From: Opitutia bacterium | GTDB lineage: Bacteria > Verrucomicrobiota > Verrucomicrobiia > Opitutales > Opitutaceae | Direction: 5' to 3' | NCBI GenBank assembly: GCA_016217545.1 | Contig: JACRHT010000003.1 | Location: 1-64,000 of the forward strand | Length of the DNA stretch: 64,000 bases | Shown here: positions 24,835-33,092 of the stretch, piece by piece | Layout of the letters: each line of letters starts with the position of its first letter | Position numbering within the stretch: the first letter of the stretch is position 1 | Made by a program: the position numbers and the translations under genes | The notes under the pieces: model-generated | What the model was told of the DNA's origin: nothing | Seen by the model: the letters and a program-made list of their open reading frames with translations, nothing else | The model's database searches: none

Positions 24835-25953
24835 ATGAAGTTCTTCTGTTTCCTCGTCCTCGCGATCGGCTGCTGGGCGACGCCTGCCGCCACCGCGATG
24901 ACCTTTGTTCACCCCGGCGCGCGCAATGCCGCGGCGGAACTGGACTTCGTCAAGGGCCGCATCCGGACCGGCGCCCAACCGTGGACCGGCGAACTTGAGC
25001 GGCTCCGGGCGTCGGCGTTTGCGACCCGGACACCCCACGCGATGAAGCGCGTCAACTCCGCCTCCTCCGACGAGAACGTCGTGCGCGACGATGCGATCGC
25101 CGCCTACGCGCAGGCCTTGCTGTGGACCTTCACCGGCGAGCCGGTTTACGCCGCGCGGTCGCTGGCGATCCTCGACGCTTGGTCTGAATTGGAAGGCTTC
25201 ACAGCGGGCACGCAGCAGGACCGCCTGCTGGCGGGCTGGATCGGCGCGGTGCTCGCGCCGGCGGCGGAGATCATGCGCGGCCACCCGGCGTGGACGGCAG
25301 ACCGGACCGCCCGGCTCGCGGCGATGTTTCGACGCGCCTTCTACCCGCAACTCGAGCCCGCCAGCACGTGGAACGGCAATGTCGACCTCACCCAGATCGA
25401 CGCGCTGCTGGCGATCGCGGTCTTCAACGAGGACGAGCCGCTGTTCCGCCGTGGGCTGGAACGGCTGCGCGTGCGGAGCGTGGCCTATTTTTATCTGGCG
25501 ACGGATGGCTCCTTGCCCGCCTCGATTGCCGGCGACGGCGGCGACGTGCGGAAGTTTTGGTTTCAACCGCGGCGTTGGGTCGACGGGCTCACGCAGGAAA
25601 CCTGCCGCGACAACGGACACCACAGCCAGTTCGGCCTCGGGTCGGCGCTGAACGCGGCGGAAACGGCGTGGCATCAGGGCGTGGACGTCTACGCGGAGCA
25701 CCAAGCCCGCTACGTGGCGGCGATGGAGCTGCTCGCCGGGCAATTGCTCGCGGGCTCCATGCAGGGTGTGAGCGCGAACGATGTCCCGACCTCCAGCCGC
25801 TTTGCCACGTGGGAGCTCGGCTACCACCACTACCATCACCGCCGCGGGCTCGACCTGCCGAACACGCGCCGCCTGTTGGAGGAACAGATTCGCCCCCGCG
25901 CCGAGCGCGCGAGCTGGAACCTGGTGTTCGAGACGCTAACGCACGCCCGGTGA
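24835..25953 (+). CDS. Alginate lyase-like protein (PL5 / Alginate_lyase family)
   Basis: The 372-residue protein has a signal peptide (MKFFCFLVLAIGCWATPAA..., cleavage near TAA-MT). An all-alpha domain typical of the alginate lyase (alpha/alpha toroid) family follows. Telling parts are the DDAIAAYAQALLWTFTGEP helix pair, STWNGNVDLTQIDALLAIAVF, and the catalytic-type segment QETCRDNGHHSQFGLG (family pattern RD..H...GLG) with His and Tyr/Asn nearby. The probable role is periplasmic breakdown of uronic-acid polysaccharides. The gene is monocistronic, wedged between the two toxin-antitoxin modules and REP repeats, suggesting that the interval as a whole was moved or rearranged. Substrate specificity cannot be read. 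Confidence 0.78.
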   Translation: MKFFCFLVLAIGCWATPAATAMTFVHPGARNAAAELDFVKGRIRTGAQPWTGELERLRASAFATRTPHAMKRVNSASSDENVVRDDAIAAYAQALLWTFTGEPVYAARSLAILDAWSELEGFTAGTQQDRLLAGWIGAVLAPAAEIMRGHPAWTADRTARLAAMFRRAFYPQLEPASTWNGNVDLTQIDALLAIAVFNEDEPLFRRGLERLRVRSVAYFYLATDGSLPASIAGDGGDVRKFWFQPRRWVDGLTQETCRDNGHHSQFGLGSALNAAETAWHQGVDVYAEHQARYVAAMELLAGQLLAGSMQGVSANDVPTSSRFATWELGYHHYHHRRGLDLPNTRRLLEEQIRPRAERASWNLVFETLTHAR

Positions 25954-26074
25954 GGCGGGATTACCTTAGTCGCCCACTTACGCGTGGCGGCGGCCAAGCC
26001 GACGGGGTCAGGCCGTCGTTTGTTGCAGGCGGGTCAGCCAGAAAGGGTCAGGCATCCTCCGGGCGGATTCCGAT

Positions 26075-26215
26075 CTCGTCACAGAGAGCACCGAGGCAAA
26101 CAGGAGAACATGGATCAACCTACGCCGGAGGCTACGGCTGACAGGGCACGACGCCGCGCCCGTAGCCGCTGTCGGCCTCCCTTTGCTCTGTGCCTCCTCC
26201 GTGCCCTCTGTGTCC
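26075..26215. repeat. CACAGAG/CACCGAGG inverted repeat, copy 1
   Basis: The left arm reads GATCTCGTCACAGAGAGCAC followed by CGAGGCAAAC. The right arm carries TGCCTCCTCCGTGCCCTCTG. The same left arm recurs at 28643-28672, whose right arm reads CTCTGTGATCCCTCGGTGC. These are extragenic palindromes able to form long hairpins. Confidence 0.65.
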
Positions 26216-26310
26216 CAGCGTTTCCGCGCCGGTTCGGGATCCGACGCAGCCCAATTCGACGGATTCAGTCCGTTATCTATTGTCGAACTGCGCGCCACAC
26301 TCGCTGCTGT

Positions 26311-26396
26311 TTTTTGGCCACGGATTTCACGGATCGATTCGGATTAGCCGGATCCGTTTCATCCGCCCAATCCGTCATATCCGTGGTCAAAGAAAT
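26311..26396. repeat. REP-like element, 'CCACGGATTTCACGGAT' family, copy B
   Basis: This copy shares CGGATTAGCCGGATCCGT and the mirrored end ATCCGTGGTCAAA with copy C at 28258-28336. It lies upstream of the second antitoxin gene, in the same relative place as copy A before the first one. Confidence 0.8.
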
Positions 26397-26470
26397 CGTC
26401 CGCCTGCGGCACGCGCGGCGGTTCCACTTGGAGATTTGACGCGCTCCCGCGCCCGCACATCGTTCGCCTC

Positions 26471-26710
26471 ATGCCACGCCGCAAGGTCCAGCGACTCGTC
26501 GAAGAGGCCAAGCAACTGCCTTACGGCGAGCGCGCCGAACTCATCGAGCAGCTGATCGCCGCCTCCGCGCAGGACATCGACCCCGCCGTCGAAAAGGCGT
26601 GGGGCGATGAAGTCATGCGCCGCCTCAAGGAAATCGAGGACGGCAAAGTGCAGCTCATCCCGGGCGAGGAAGTGATGGCGCGAGCGCGCAAGATCATCGG
26701 CCGGAAGTGA
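26471..26710 (+). CDS. Addiction module antitoxin (Unstab_antitox-like), copy 2
   Basis: The 79-residue product is identical to the copy-1 antitoxin at about 66 positions by my alignment. It keeps the LPYGERAELIEQL helix and the GKVQLIPGEEV end. Differences concentrate in the C-terminal third (EVMARARKIIGRK against VVAAKMRKILGRE), the part expected to contact the toxin. That fits two pairs that no longer cross-talk fully. It overlaps the toxin gene by four bases (GTGA). Confidence 0.85.
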   Translation: MPRRKVQRLVEEAKQLPYGERAELIEQLIAASAQDIDPAVEKAWGDEVMRRLKEIEDGKVQLIPGEEVMARARKIIGRK

Positions 26711-27009
26711 AGCCGTTTGCCTTTCATCCCGAGGCCGACGCAGAGTTCATCGCCGCGCTGGAGCGTTATGCCAGCATCACTCCCGAGCTAGGTCATAGGT
26801 TCTACGATGAAATTTACCGTCTCGTTGCTGAGGCGCGCACCATGCCGAAAGTGTTTCGATTCATCCATCCTCCCGCCCGGCGCGTGCTCTCCAGCGATTT
26901 CCCTTTCGGCCTGATCTACGTCGATCAATCCGACCGTATCTGGATTCTCGCCGTGATGCACCTCCACCGCGCGCCCGGCTACTGGCGGCACCGCTTGCCC
27001 CGCGCATGA
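26707..27009 (+). CDS. RelE/ParE-family toxin, copy 2
   Basis: This 100-residue toxin is paralogous to the one at 24256. The last two thirds (MPKVFRFIHPPARRVL, FPFGLIYVDQSDRIWILAV, HLHRAPGYWRH) are nearly identical. The first third diverges (EFIAALERYASITPELGHRFYDEIYRL). It starts with GTG overlapping the antitoxin stop, and its own stop overlaps the next start by four bases (ATGA). Copy 2 therefore keeps the three-gene layout, but its third gene is now the N-terminus of a propeller protein. Confidence 0.87.
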   Translation: MKPFAFHPEADAEFIAALERYASITPELGHRFYDEIYRLVAEARTMPKVFRFIHPPARRVLSSDFPFGLIYVDQSDRIWILAVMHLHRAPGYWRHRLPRA

Positions 27010-28193
27010 CGCAACGCCTCGATCCGCCCACGAAAGTCACGAACTCAGCGATGCGCCGCGCCTTCAGAACTGCTGTCCGCACCGCCCGAATCCATGGCCC
27101 GAAAATCTGGGTCATGATTGCATTGCTATTGCTGGGCTCTCAATCGGCGCAGGGCGCATCCGAGGCCAAGGGACAGGAAGCCCAGATTGACCGATCACCC
27201 GCAACGGTCGCGGAGGCGAAACCTTCGCGGGTGTCCCTCCGGTTCGCCTCCGGGATTCGCGCGATTTTTGAGGATAGCCAGGGGCGCTTCTGGTTCGGCA
27301 GCCACAACGAGGGTGTGAGCCGTTGGGATGGGCACGAGTTTGCCTACTTCACGGTGGCCGATGGCTTGAGCGGAAATCAGGTCCGCACGATTCAGGAAGA
27401 TGCGGCCGGAAACCTGTGGTTCGGAACCGACCACGGGATCAGCCGCTTCGACGGCAAATCGTTCACCACCCCAGTCGGACGAAATCAGGACGACGGGAAC
27501 GTCGCGCTGGGACAGACTTGGCGCAAGGACGCCGGTGATCTCTGGTTTCTCGGCGATAGCGGACAACCAGCGGCCCCGTTCAACGGCCAAGGCGTGTATC
27601 GCTGGGATGGCCGGAGGATGGAATTTCTGCCCTTCCCGGTGTCAGCTGATGGCGCCACCCGTGACGACTACCGCGTCACCGCCATCACCCGCGGGCGCAA
27701 CGGGATGATCTGGTTCGGGACGTATCCGGCGGTGTTTGGCTACGACGGACGAAACTTCACGACCCTCGACGGCCGAACCTTGGGCCTCACGGCGGAAGAC
27801 GAACCGTTTCACGTCCGCAGTGTTTTCGAAGACAGCCGCGGCGTGCTGTGGATCGGCAACAACGGCCTCGGCGTGCTGCGGTATGACGGTCGATCCCTGT
27901 CCAACTTCACCAAACAGCACGGCCTCGATCTCAAGGACAAGGGCGCGGCGGAATCCTTGAATCGGGTGTTCTCCATCGCCGAAGACGCGGCCGGCCACTT
28001 GTGGTTCGGCACCCGCGACAGCGGGGTGTGGCGCTACGACGGTGAGCGGCTGACTCACTTCACCCCACGCGACGGACTGACCGGCGCCATGGTGTGGACC
28101 ATCTATCGCGACCGACGAGACAGGCTCTGGTTCGGCTTGGGCGACGGCAGTGTCTACCGCTTCAACGGCACGTCGTTCGACAAGGTCTATTAA
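27006..28193 (+). CDS. Two-component-regulator-type beta-propeller protein with captured N-terminus
   Basis: The frame of 395 residues starts at an ATGA overlap with the ParE toxin. Residues 1-37 (MTQRLDPPTKVTNSAMRRAFR... with KIWVM) resemble the small third ORF of the copy-1 toxin module. Residues about 38-52 are a signal-peptide core (ALLLLGSQSAQGA). From about 80 to the end there are repeated propeller blades of the 'Reg_prop' type (IFEDSQGRFWFGSHNEGVSRWDG, IQEDAAGNLWFGTDHGISRFDG, VFEDSRGVLWIGNNGLGVLRYDG and similar), enough for about one seven-bladed propeller. No kinase or other output follows, so it is a stand-alone exported propeller. An internal ATG at 27114 could be the true start of the exported form. 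The ligand is unknown. Confidence 0.75.
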   Translation: MTQRLDPPTKVTNSAMRRAFRTAVRTARIHGPKIWVMIALLLLGSQSAQGASEAKGQEAQIDRSPATVAEAKPSRVSLRFASGIRAIFEDSQGRFWFGSHNEGVSRWDGHEFAYFTVADGLSGNQVRTIQEDAAGNLWFGTDHGISRFDGKSFTTPVGRNQDDGNVALGQTWRKDAGDLWFLGDSGQPAAPFNGQGVYRWDGRRMEFLPFPVSADGATRDDYRVTAITRGRNGMIWFGTYPAVFGYDGRNFTTLDGRTLGLTAEDEPFHVRSVFEDSRGVLWIGNNGLGVLRYDGRSLSNFTKQHGLDLKDKGAAESLNRVFSIAEDAAGHLWFGTRDSGVWRYDGERLTHFTPRDGLTGAMVWTIYRDRRDRLWFGLGDGSVYRFNGTSFDKVY

Positions 28194-28257
28194 TCACCCG
28201 CTGACCGAGCCGAAGGGATCATGGGCCGAGCGGCACGCCGCGCTCGACGCCGTTTCT

Positions 28258-28336
28258 TAGTCACGGATTTCACGGATCGATTCGGATTAGCCGGATCCGT
28301 CTCATCCGTTTTCATCCGTCCAATCCGTGGTCAAAA
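28258..28336. repeat. REP-like element, 'CCACGGATTTCACGGAT' family, copy C
   Basis: TCACGGATTTCACGGATCGA opens the element and CCAATCCGTGGTCAAAA closes it. It is nearly identical in its middle to copy B. It occupies the gap between the propeller gene and a small hypothetical gene. Confidence 0.8.
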
Positions 28337-28428
28337 CACCGCCGGCCCGCGGCACGCGCCGCATCGCAGTTCGCGGTCTTGAATCAACCCTCTCGCTTCG
28401 TTCAATCTCGCGCCTCTCCCGCTCACCC

Positions 28429-28626
28429 ATGCCCCTCTCCAAATCTCCCGACGCCTTCAAACTGCGCACGCTGTTCATGGGTTCGCTGGGCGAGATCCCC
28501 GAGAGCCACGCCCGCACCGCGGGCCCGAAGCAGCTCGCCGCCTGGCTCAAGGAAGGCCTCATCGAGCATCGCCGCGCCGATAAACTCTACGCCCTCACCG
28601 CCAAGGGCGAAGCCCGCATCCGGTAA
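28429..28626 (+). CDS. Small hypothetical protein, winged-helix-like
   Basis: The 65-residue product starts MPLSKSPDAFKLRTLFMGS. The second half (QLAAWLKEGLIEHRRADKLYALTAKGEARIR) reads like the recognition helix and wing of a minimal winged-helix domain (pattern L...GLI......Y.LT.kG...). I do not recognise a named family. It lies after a REP copy, with no close partner. The frame is open upstream to 28327, but that part runs through the repeat and is unlikely to be coding. Confidence 0.5.
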   Translation: MPLSKSPDAFKLRTLFMGSLGEIPESHARTAGPKQLAAWLKEGLIEHRRADKLYALTAKGEARIR

Positions 28627-28930
28627 CTTTCAGACGAAGCCCGATCTCGTCACAGAGACCACCGAGGCAAACCGGCGCACACGGAGAATTTCGCGGCGTT
28701 CGCAGCCGCCTCAGCCCTCCTCAACTCTGTGATCCCTCGGTGCACTCTGTGACTCTACTCTGTCACGGAGGCACGATCCCCGAGCGCGCGACGCAGACCA
28801 CGCTCCGCCGTCGTTCGCGGCTCCGCGCTTGCACCGCTTGAAATTGCCGCGAACTGCACCGGTGCGATCTGCCCCGGCCCTCGACCGCAACGGCTCCGCC
28901 GGTAGGTTGCCCGCGATCCCCGCACGACGC
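28627..28930. repeat. CACAGAG/CACCGAGG inverted repeat, copy 2, in a gene-free stretch
   Basis: The 304-base gap contains the second copy of the CACAGAG repeat (about 28640-28765): left arm CACAGAGACCACCGAGGC, right arm CTCTGTGATCCCTCGGTGCA then CTCTGTGAC. The rest shows nothing recognisable before the acetyltransferase start. Confidence 0.65.
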
Positions 28931-29413
28931 ATGAAGGAAACCCGCGACGACCTCGTCCTCAGCACCCACCCGGCTGACCAGCAACCGGCCGCCATCCACG
29001 CTTACCTGACCCGTTCCTATTGGGCCGAGGGCATCCCGCTCGAACTCGTCCGCCGCAGCCTCGCCCATTCGCTCTGCTTCGGCGTCTTCGATCGCGGAGC
29101 ACAAGTCGCGTTCGCGCGCGTCGTGACCGATCGCGCGACGTTCGCCTACCTATGCGACGTCTACGTGCTCGAGTCCCACCGGGGGCGCGGCCTCGCCTCG
29201 TGGATGATGGACGCGATCGGCCGGCATCCCGATCTCCTCGGCCTGCGGCGTTTTCTCCTCGCGACGCGCGACGCGCACGGTCTCTACGCGCGCCATGGCT
29301 TCGCGGCACCGAAGAACCCCGCCGCCTTCATGGAAATCAGCCGGCCCGGCCTCTACAAATCGACCGCGGCAACGGGACGCGCCAACGCGGATTCGCTCCG
29401 GCAGGAGCAGTGA
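28931..29413 (+). CDS. GNAT-family N-acetyltransferase
   Basis: The product has 160 residues. The acetyl-CoA binding signature is clear: FAYLCDVYVLESHRGRGLASWMMDAI (strand 4 and the R/Q-x-x-G-x-G/A loop HRGRGLAS). It is preceded by FGVFDRGAQVAFARVVTD and followed by RFLLATRDAHGLYARHGF, where the Tyr is the usual general-acid position. This sub-branch ('Y..GFa......fMEi') is common and acts on small amines or antibiotics; the substrate is unknown. I chose the ATG at 28931 because the upstream open frame lies in repeat DNA. It is a single gene. Confidence 0.87.
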   Translation: MKETRDDLVLSTHPADQQPAAIHAYLTRSYWAEGIPLELVRRSLAHSLCFGVFDRGAQVAFARVVTDRATFAYLCDVYVLESHRGRGLASWMMDAIGRHPDLLGLRRFLLATRDAHGLYARHGFAAPKNPAAFMEISRPGLYKSTAATGRANADSLRQEQ

Positions 29414-29700
29414 CAAACCAAGCGGAGCCAGAGGACTCGCCCGCTGGCGCATCGCTTGAGGATCGCCCAACCGTCGCGGCCCGCCGGGCGCAACGTTGGC
29501 CGCAGCCGAACCGTCGCCTTGGCGGCCCGATATAGACAATTGGGCGCGGCTGATTAACCGGCTGGCGCAGACAAGGACTTCTCAGCGCATCTCGCGAGCC
29601 ATCCCACGGCGCGTTTGCGACGGTGCGTTCGCCTGCGCGCCGCGGCGCCGCGTGGCCATCCAGCACCTTCCGCCGCACCTCCCTCCGTCACCGCATCACC
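29414..29700. other. Intergenic stretch without recognisable gene
   Basis: The 287 bases between the acetyltransferase and the secreted protein gene contain no frame with homology on either strand. Promoter elements are not obvious. Confidence 0.4.
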
Positions 29701-30615
29701 ATGAGAAAACACCTCTTCCGCGTTGCCCTGCTCTGCGTCGCCTTCGCCACGGCCGAGGCCACGGACGCCAGCTGCGATTTCCAAAGCGTCGGCGATCCAC
29801 GCAACGGCCTTCTCTTCATCGCCAAAACCCAGCGCACCGCCCTGACCCTCCAAAGCGCGCTCGGCCAGTTCCAGCAAATCGCGAGCGACGCCGGCTACGA
29901 ACTCGGCAGCGAACTCATCACCGGCGACAGCGGTCGGCTCTCGTTCCTCCAAACGTCCAACAACCCCGCCCTCGTGTTCTGGGTCGATGCCGACAGCACC
30001 GGCAACGTCTCTCTCAGCGTGAAGCTGGCGCGCGGCCAGAAAACCGACGCGGCCGCCGTGAAATCCGAGTTCTGCACGCTGCTCGGCAAACTCAAGTCCG
30101 GCCCCGAAGGCGAGGTCCTCGCCTCCGCCGCGCGCGCACGCCACGGACTGGGACGCGTCATCGCCGCCGACGCCGTGAAACTCGCCGCCGACCTCGGCCG
30201 CGAGGTGAAGAGCGTCCTCAGCTCGCCCGCCGCCAAGGGCAAACTCAGCAAATTCCTTATCGGCACCGGCACCTACGCCACCTCCGGCGAATACCAGGAA
30301 GCCTTCGCGCCCATGGAGGCCAAATACCTCGGCCGCAAATACGAGATCGACGGCCAAATCTACACCGTGTCCCGCAACACGATCACCGGCGAGATGCAGA
30401 TCAACTACCTCGTCACGCCCAAGCGCGGCCTGCTCGGCATCAAACAGGAGGGACAATACAACAACCTGAATTTCCAAATCCACTGCACGCTCGCCAAGGA
30501 CCAGGCGCGGCTCTTCACGACCCTCACCGAGGGCAACTGGGTTAAACTCACCGGCACCGTCACCGAAATCCGTCCCGACGGCCTCGAGCTCACCAACTGC
30601 CGCCAAGCCAACTGA
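29701..30615 (+). CDS. Secreted protein of unknown function
   Basis: The 304-residue product begins MRKHLFRVALLCVAFATAEA, a typical signal peptide. Residues 20-110 form an alpha/beta region. A helical segment follows (KLAADLGREVKSVLSSPAAKGKLSKFL). The last ~90 residues are beta-rich (YLGRKYEIDGQIYTVSRNTI, NLNFQIHCTLAKDQARLF, NWVKLTGTVTEIRPDGLEL) and resemble an OB-fold of the tRNA_anti-like type. I cannot name the family. The gene is alone on its strand between two gene-poor gaps. Confidence 0.65.
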   Translation: MRKHLFRVALLCVAFATAEATDASCDFQSVGDPRNGLLFIAKTQRTALTLQSALGQFQQIASDAGYELGSELITGDSGRLSFLQTSNNPALVFWVDADSTGNVSLSVKLARGQKTDAAAVKSEFCTLLGKLKSGPEGEVLASAARARHGLGRVIAADAVKLAADLGREVKSVLSSPAAKGKLSKFLIGTGTYATSGEYQEAFAPMEAKYLGRKYEIDGQIYTVSRNTITGEMQINYLVTPKRGLLGIKQEGQYNNLNFQIHCTLAKDQARLFTTLTEGNWVKLTGTVTEIRPDGLELTNCRQAN

Positions 30616-31160
30616 GCGCCGCGCCCGGAGACCGTTGAGTCACTCCCGCGGTCCCAGCCGTCCAGCCCGCACGCCGTCGCAAACGAGCCGACGCGAGCGC
30701 GCCAAGCGCGCGAACCAAGTCGGATGGTGGGCCGACGCCCAAACCTGCGCCGCGCCCGTCCGCGCCAATCCCTGAACCGCGCCAGTCCGCGCCCGCGTCA
30801 GGGCTTCGACTCCTGCGGCGCCGTGCGTTCCTCCAGCGAACCGGTCTTCGTCGTCTTCAAACCATCGAACAGCCGGAGTTCACGCCCGCTGGTGTCCACA
30901 TACGACCGGACCTTTTGCGTCAGGCGATCGAGCCAGCGAGCGACACGAGCAGGACGCAACGAGAGAGAAGGATTTCATGGCATTGCAGGCGCGCTCCCGC
31001 AGGCCGGCCCGCGCTGTGGGAGTGTCGCGTAGCCTGCCACCCACTGCGGCGGCTTCAAGGCGTGAAGCACCGTCCGCGAACGCGCGGGAGGGAAAAAACC
31101 TTTCGCTCGCGCCGGGCGCATCCGTCACGAACATCCGCGCAGCTTCCACCCCGCTTCCCC
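30616..31160. other. Gene-poor stretch upstream of the tail-sheath gene
   Basis: The 545 bases have open frames in several registers because of high GC, but none carries a recognisable domain. The likely content is the promoter and 5' untranslated region of the sheath gene, or decayed phage-like sequence. Nothing specific can be supported. Confidence 0.4.
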
Positions 31161-32729
31161 ATGTCCACGAACTTCACCACGCCCGGCGTCTACATCAACG
31201 AACTGAACGCCTTTCCCAACTCCGTCGTGCCCGTCGCCACCGCGATCCCGGCTTTCATCGGCTACACGCCGCGCGCCTCCTACAACGGCAAATCCTACAC
31301 TGGCTTGCCCGTGCCCATTTCCTCGTGGCAGGAGTTCCTGCTCTATTTCGCCGCGCTCGATCCCGCCACCGCGCAGCCGCTCTCCACGCACCAGCAATCG
31401 ACGCCGGTCTTCTATCCCGCCGCCACGACCGCCCCGACGCCCGACCTCGTCATCGCCGGCCACGCCTACGACGTCCGCCCCGACGCCGGCACGCTTTTTT
31501 ACCTCTGGCACAGCGTGCAGCTCTTCTACCAAAACGGCGGCGGCACCTGCTACGTCGTCTCCGTCGGCCCTTACGGTCCGCTGCGCCAAAACGCCGGCAG
31601 CTCGAAATCCGCGCCGCTCGCCAACCCCAACGTCCGCCTCGCCGACCTCTCCGGCGCGCTCACTGCGCTCCAGCAAGTGCCCGCGGTCACTCTCATCGTC
31701 ATCCCCGACGCCACGCTGCTCCCCGCGGCCGACTACGCCACGCTCGCCCAGCAAACGCTCGCGCATTGCGGCAACATGCAGACGTGCGTCGCGCTCCTCG
31801 ACGTCATCGGCGGCGCCGCGCCGAATCCGCAGACGTGGTTCAACGACACGATCACGCCCTTCCGCACGGCCGTCGGCCTCCAGTCCCTGTGCTACGGCGC
31901 CGCTTACTACCCGTTCCTCCAGACAACGGTGCTCGCCGCCACCGACCTCGACTACCGCAACGTGGGCGGAGGCGCCGCAGCCCTCTCCGCGTTGCTGCCC
32001 AGCGCGGCCACGGCGCCGCTGAAAACCCTCCTCGCCCAAATCGGCTCCACCGCTCCCGGTGCGCCGACGCCTGCGCAGCTCGACACCGCGCTCCGCGCCG
32101 CGAGCCCCGCCTACGCGCAGCTTCAGGCCGTGATGCTCGCGCAAGCCAACATCCTCCCGCCGAGCGGTGCCGTCGCTGGCGTCTACACGCTCGTCGACAA
32201 CCAAAACGGCGTCTGGAAAGCCCCCGCCAACGTCGCCCTCTCGGCTGTCACCGGCACGACGCTCGCGATCAACGACACCATGCAGGCGCCGCTCAACGTC
32301 GACGCCGCCACCGGCAAATCCATCAACGCCATCCGCGTGTTCCCCGCTCTGGGCCCCGTCATCTGGGGCGCGCGCACGCTCGACGGCAACAGCGACGACT
32401 GGCGCTACGTGAACGTCCGCCGCACCGTCATCATGCTCGAACAGTCGATGAAGTTGGCCGCGCAGCCCCTCATGTTCGAGCCCAACACCGCCAACACCTG
32501 GTCGCTCATCACGAGCATGCTAAACAATTTCCTCACCAGCCAATGGTCGCAAGGCGCCCTCGCTGGCGCGACGCCGGCCGCAGCGTTCTCCGTCGCGTGC
32601 GGTCTCGGCACCACGATGACGGCCGACGACATCCTGAACGGCATCATCAATGTCAGCGTGAAAGTCGCCATCTCGCACCCCGCGGAATTCATCGTCATTA
32701 ATTTCCAGCAGGTTCAGCAAACCAGCTGA
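31161..32729 (+). CDS. Contractile tail sheath protein (phage / eCIS type), orphan
   Basis: The product has 522 residues. The N-terminus MSTNFTTPGVYINELNAFPN matches sheath proteins, which begin with a 'tPGVY..E......' strand. It continues with IPAFIGYT and a central region with FYQNGGGTCYVVSVG and LDVIGG. The conserved C-terminal sheath domain has WRYVNVRRTVIMLEQSMKLAAQ, FEPNTANTWSLI, and ISHPAEFIVINFQQ. Such proteins polymerise around an inner tube in phages, type VI systems and extracellular contractile injection systems. No tube, baseplate, spike or terminase gene lies within at least 15 kb on either side. The start at 31161 is set by the homology. Confidence 0.85.
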   Translation: MSTNFTTPGVYINELNAFPNSVVPVATAIPAFIGYTPRASYNGKSYTGLPVPISSWQEFLLYFAALDPATAQPLSTHQQSTPVFYPAATTAPTPDLVIAGHAYDVRPDAGTLFYLWHSVQLFYQNGGGTCYVVSVGPYGPLRQNAGSSKSAPLANPNVRLADLSGALTALQQVPAVTLIVIPDATLLPAADYATLAQQTLAHCGNMQTCVALLDVIGGAAPNPQTWFNDTITPFRTAVGLQSLCYGAAYYPFLQTTVLAATDLDYRNVGGGAAALSALLPSAATAPLKTLLAQIGSTAPGAPTPAQLDTALRAASPAYAQLQAVMLAQANILPPSGAVAGVYTLVDNQNGVWKAPANVALSAVTGTTLAINDTMQAPLNVDAATGKSINAIRVFPALGPVIWGARTLDGNSDDWRYVNVRRTVIMLEQSMKLAAQPLMFEPNTANTWSLITSMLNNFLTSQWSQGALAGATPAAAFSVACGLGTTMTADDILNGIINVSVKVAISHPAEFIVINFQQVQQTS

Positions 32730-33060
32730 GCGCCCGAAGCTCCACGCACGCCACGCGCGAACCGTGGCGAAGACGCGGCTGATCGCTCGAGCTGTCGGCC
32801 ACAGGAGTGCTCACCGAGCGCACCGAGGAAAATCGGCGCGCCCGCCAATCCGCCGTTTTTCCCGCCGTCGAATTCGGCACACGCGCAAGTTCCATCCCGG
32901 CCACTGAACGAGCGGCGGCCGCCTTCCCGCGCTGACGCTTTTGCCGCATCGAGAGCGCACTTTTTCGTCTCCCTGTCGGGCTCGACTGGCTTTTGTCCAT
33001 GAACAACTTCCGCACAATCTTCGTGCAAGAAACGCAGAGCGCCGATCGCATTCGGCGTTA
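32730..33060. other. Intergenic stretch without recognisable gene
   Basis: About 330 bases between the sheath gene and the LamG protein gene. No frame has recognisable homology. A palindrome begins immediately afterwards. Confidence 0.4.
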
Positions 33061-33084
33061 GCATGGGAACTCGAATTCCCATGC
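33061..33084. promoter_or_regulatory. 24-base inverted repeat before the PEP-CTERM gene
   Basis: GCATGGGAA and TTCCCATGC form a perfect nine-base stem around six bases. It overlaps the two upstream candidate ATG codons of the LamG gene, so it could act as an mRNA hairpin or a regulator site. Confidence 0.55.
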
Positions 33085-33092
33085 ACACACCG

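Larger units (their letters stand above)
25954..26470. other. Gene-free stretch with two repeat families
   Basis: This 517-base interval has no convincing gene. It holds a CACAGAG..CACCGAGG inverted repeat (about 26075-26215), the second copy of the CCACGGATTTC repeat (26311-26396), and the 49-base leader shared by both antitoxin genes (26422-26470). Open frames across it on both strands lack any homology. Confidence 0.7.

Noticed and set aside
30724..31032. 102-residue frame before the tail-sheath gene
   Set aside because: Arg/Ser-rich without a recognisable domain; other frames in the same stretch are equally open because of high GC.
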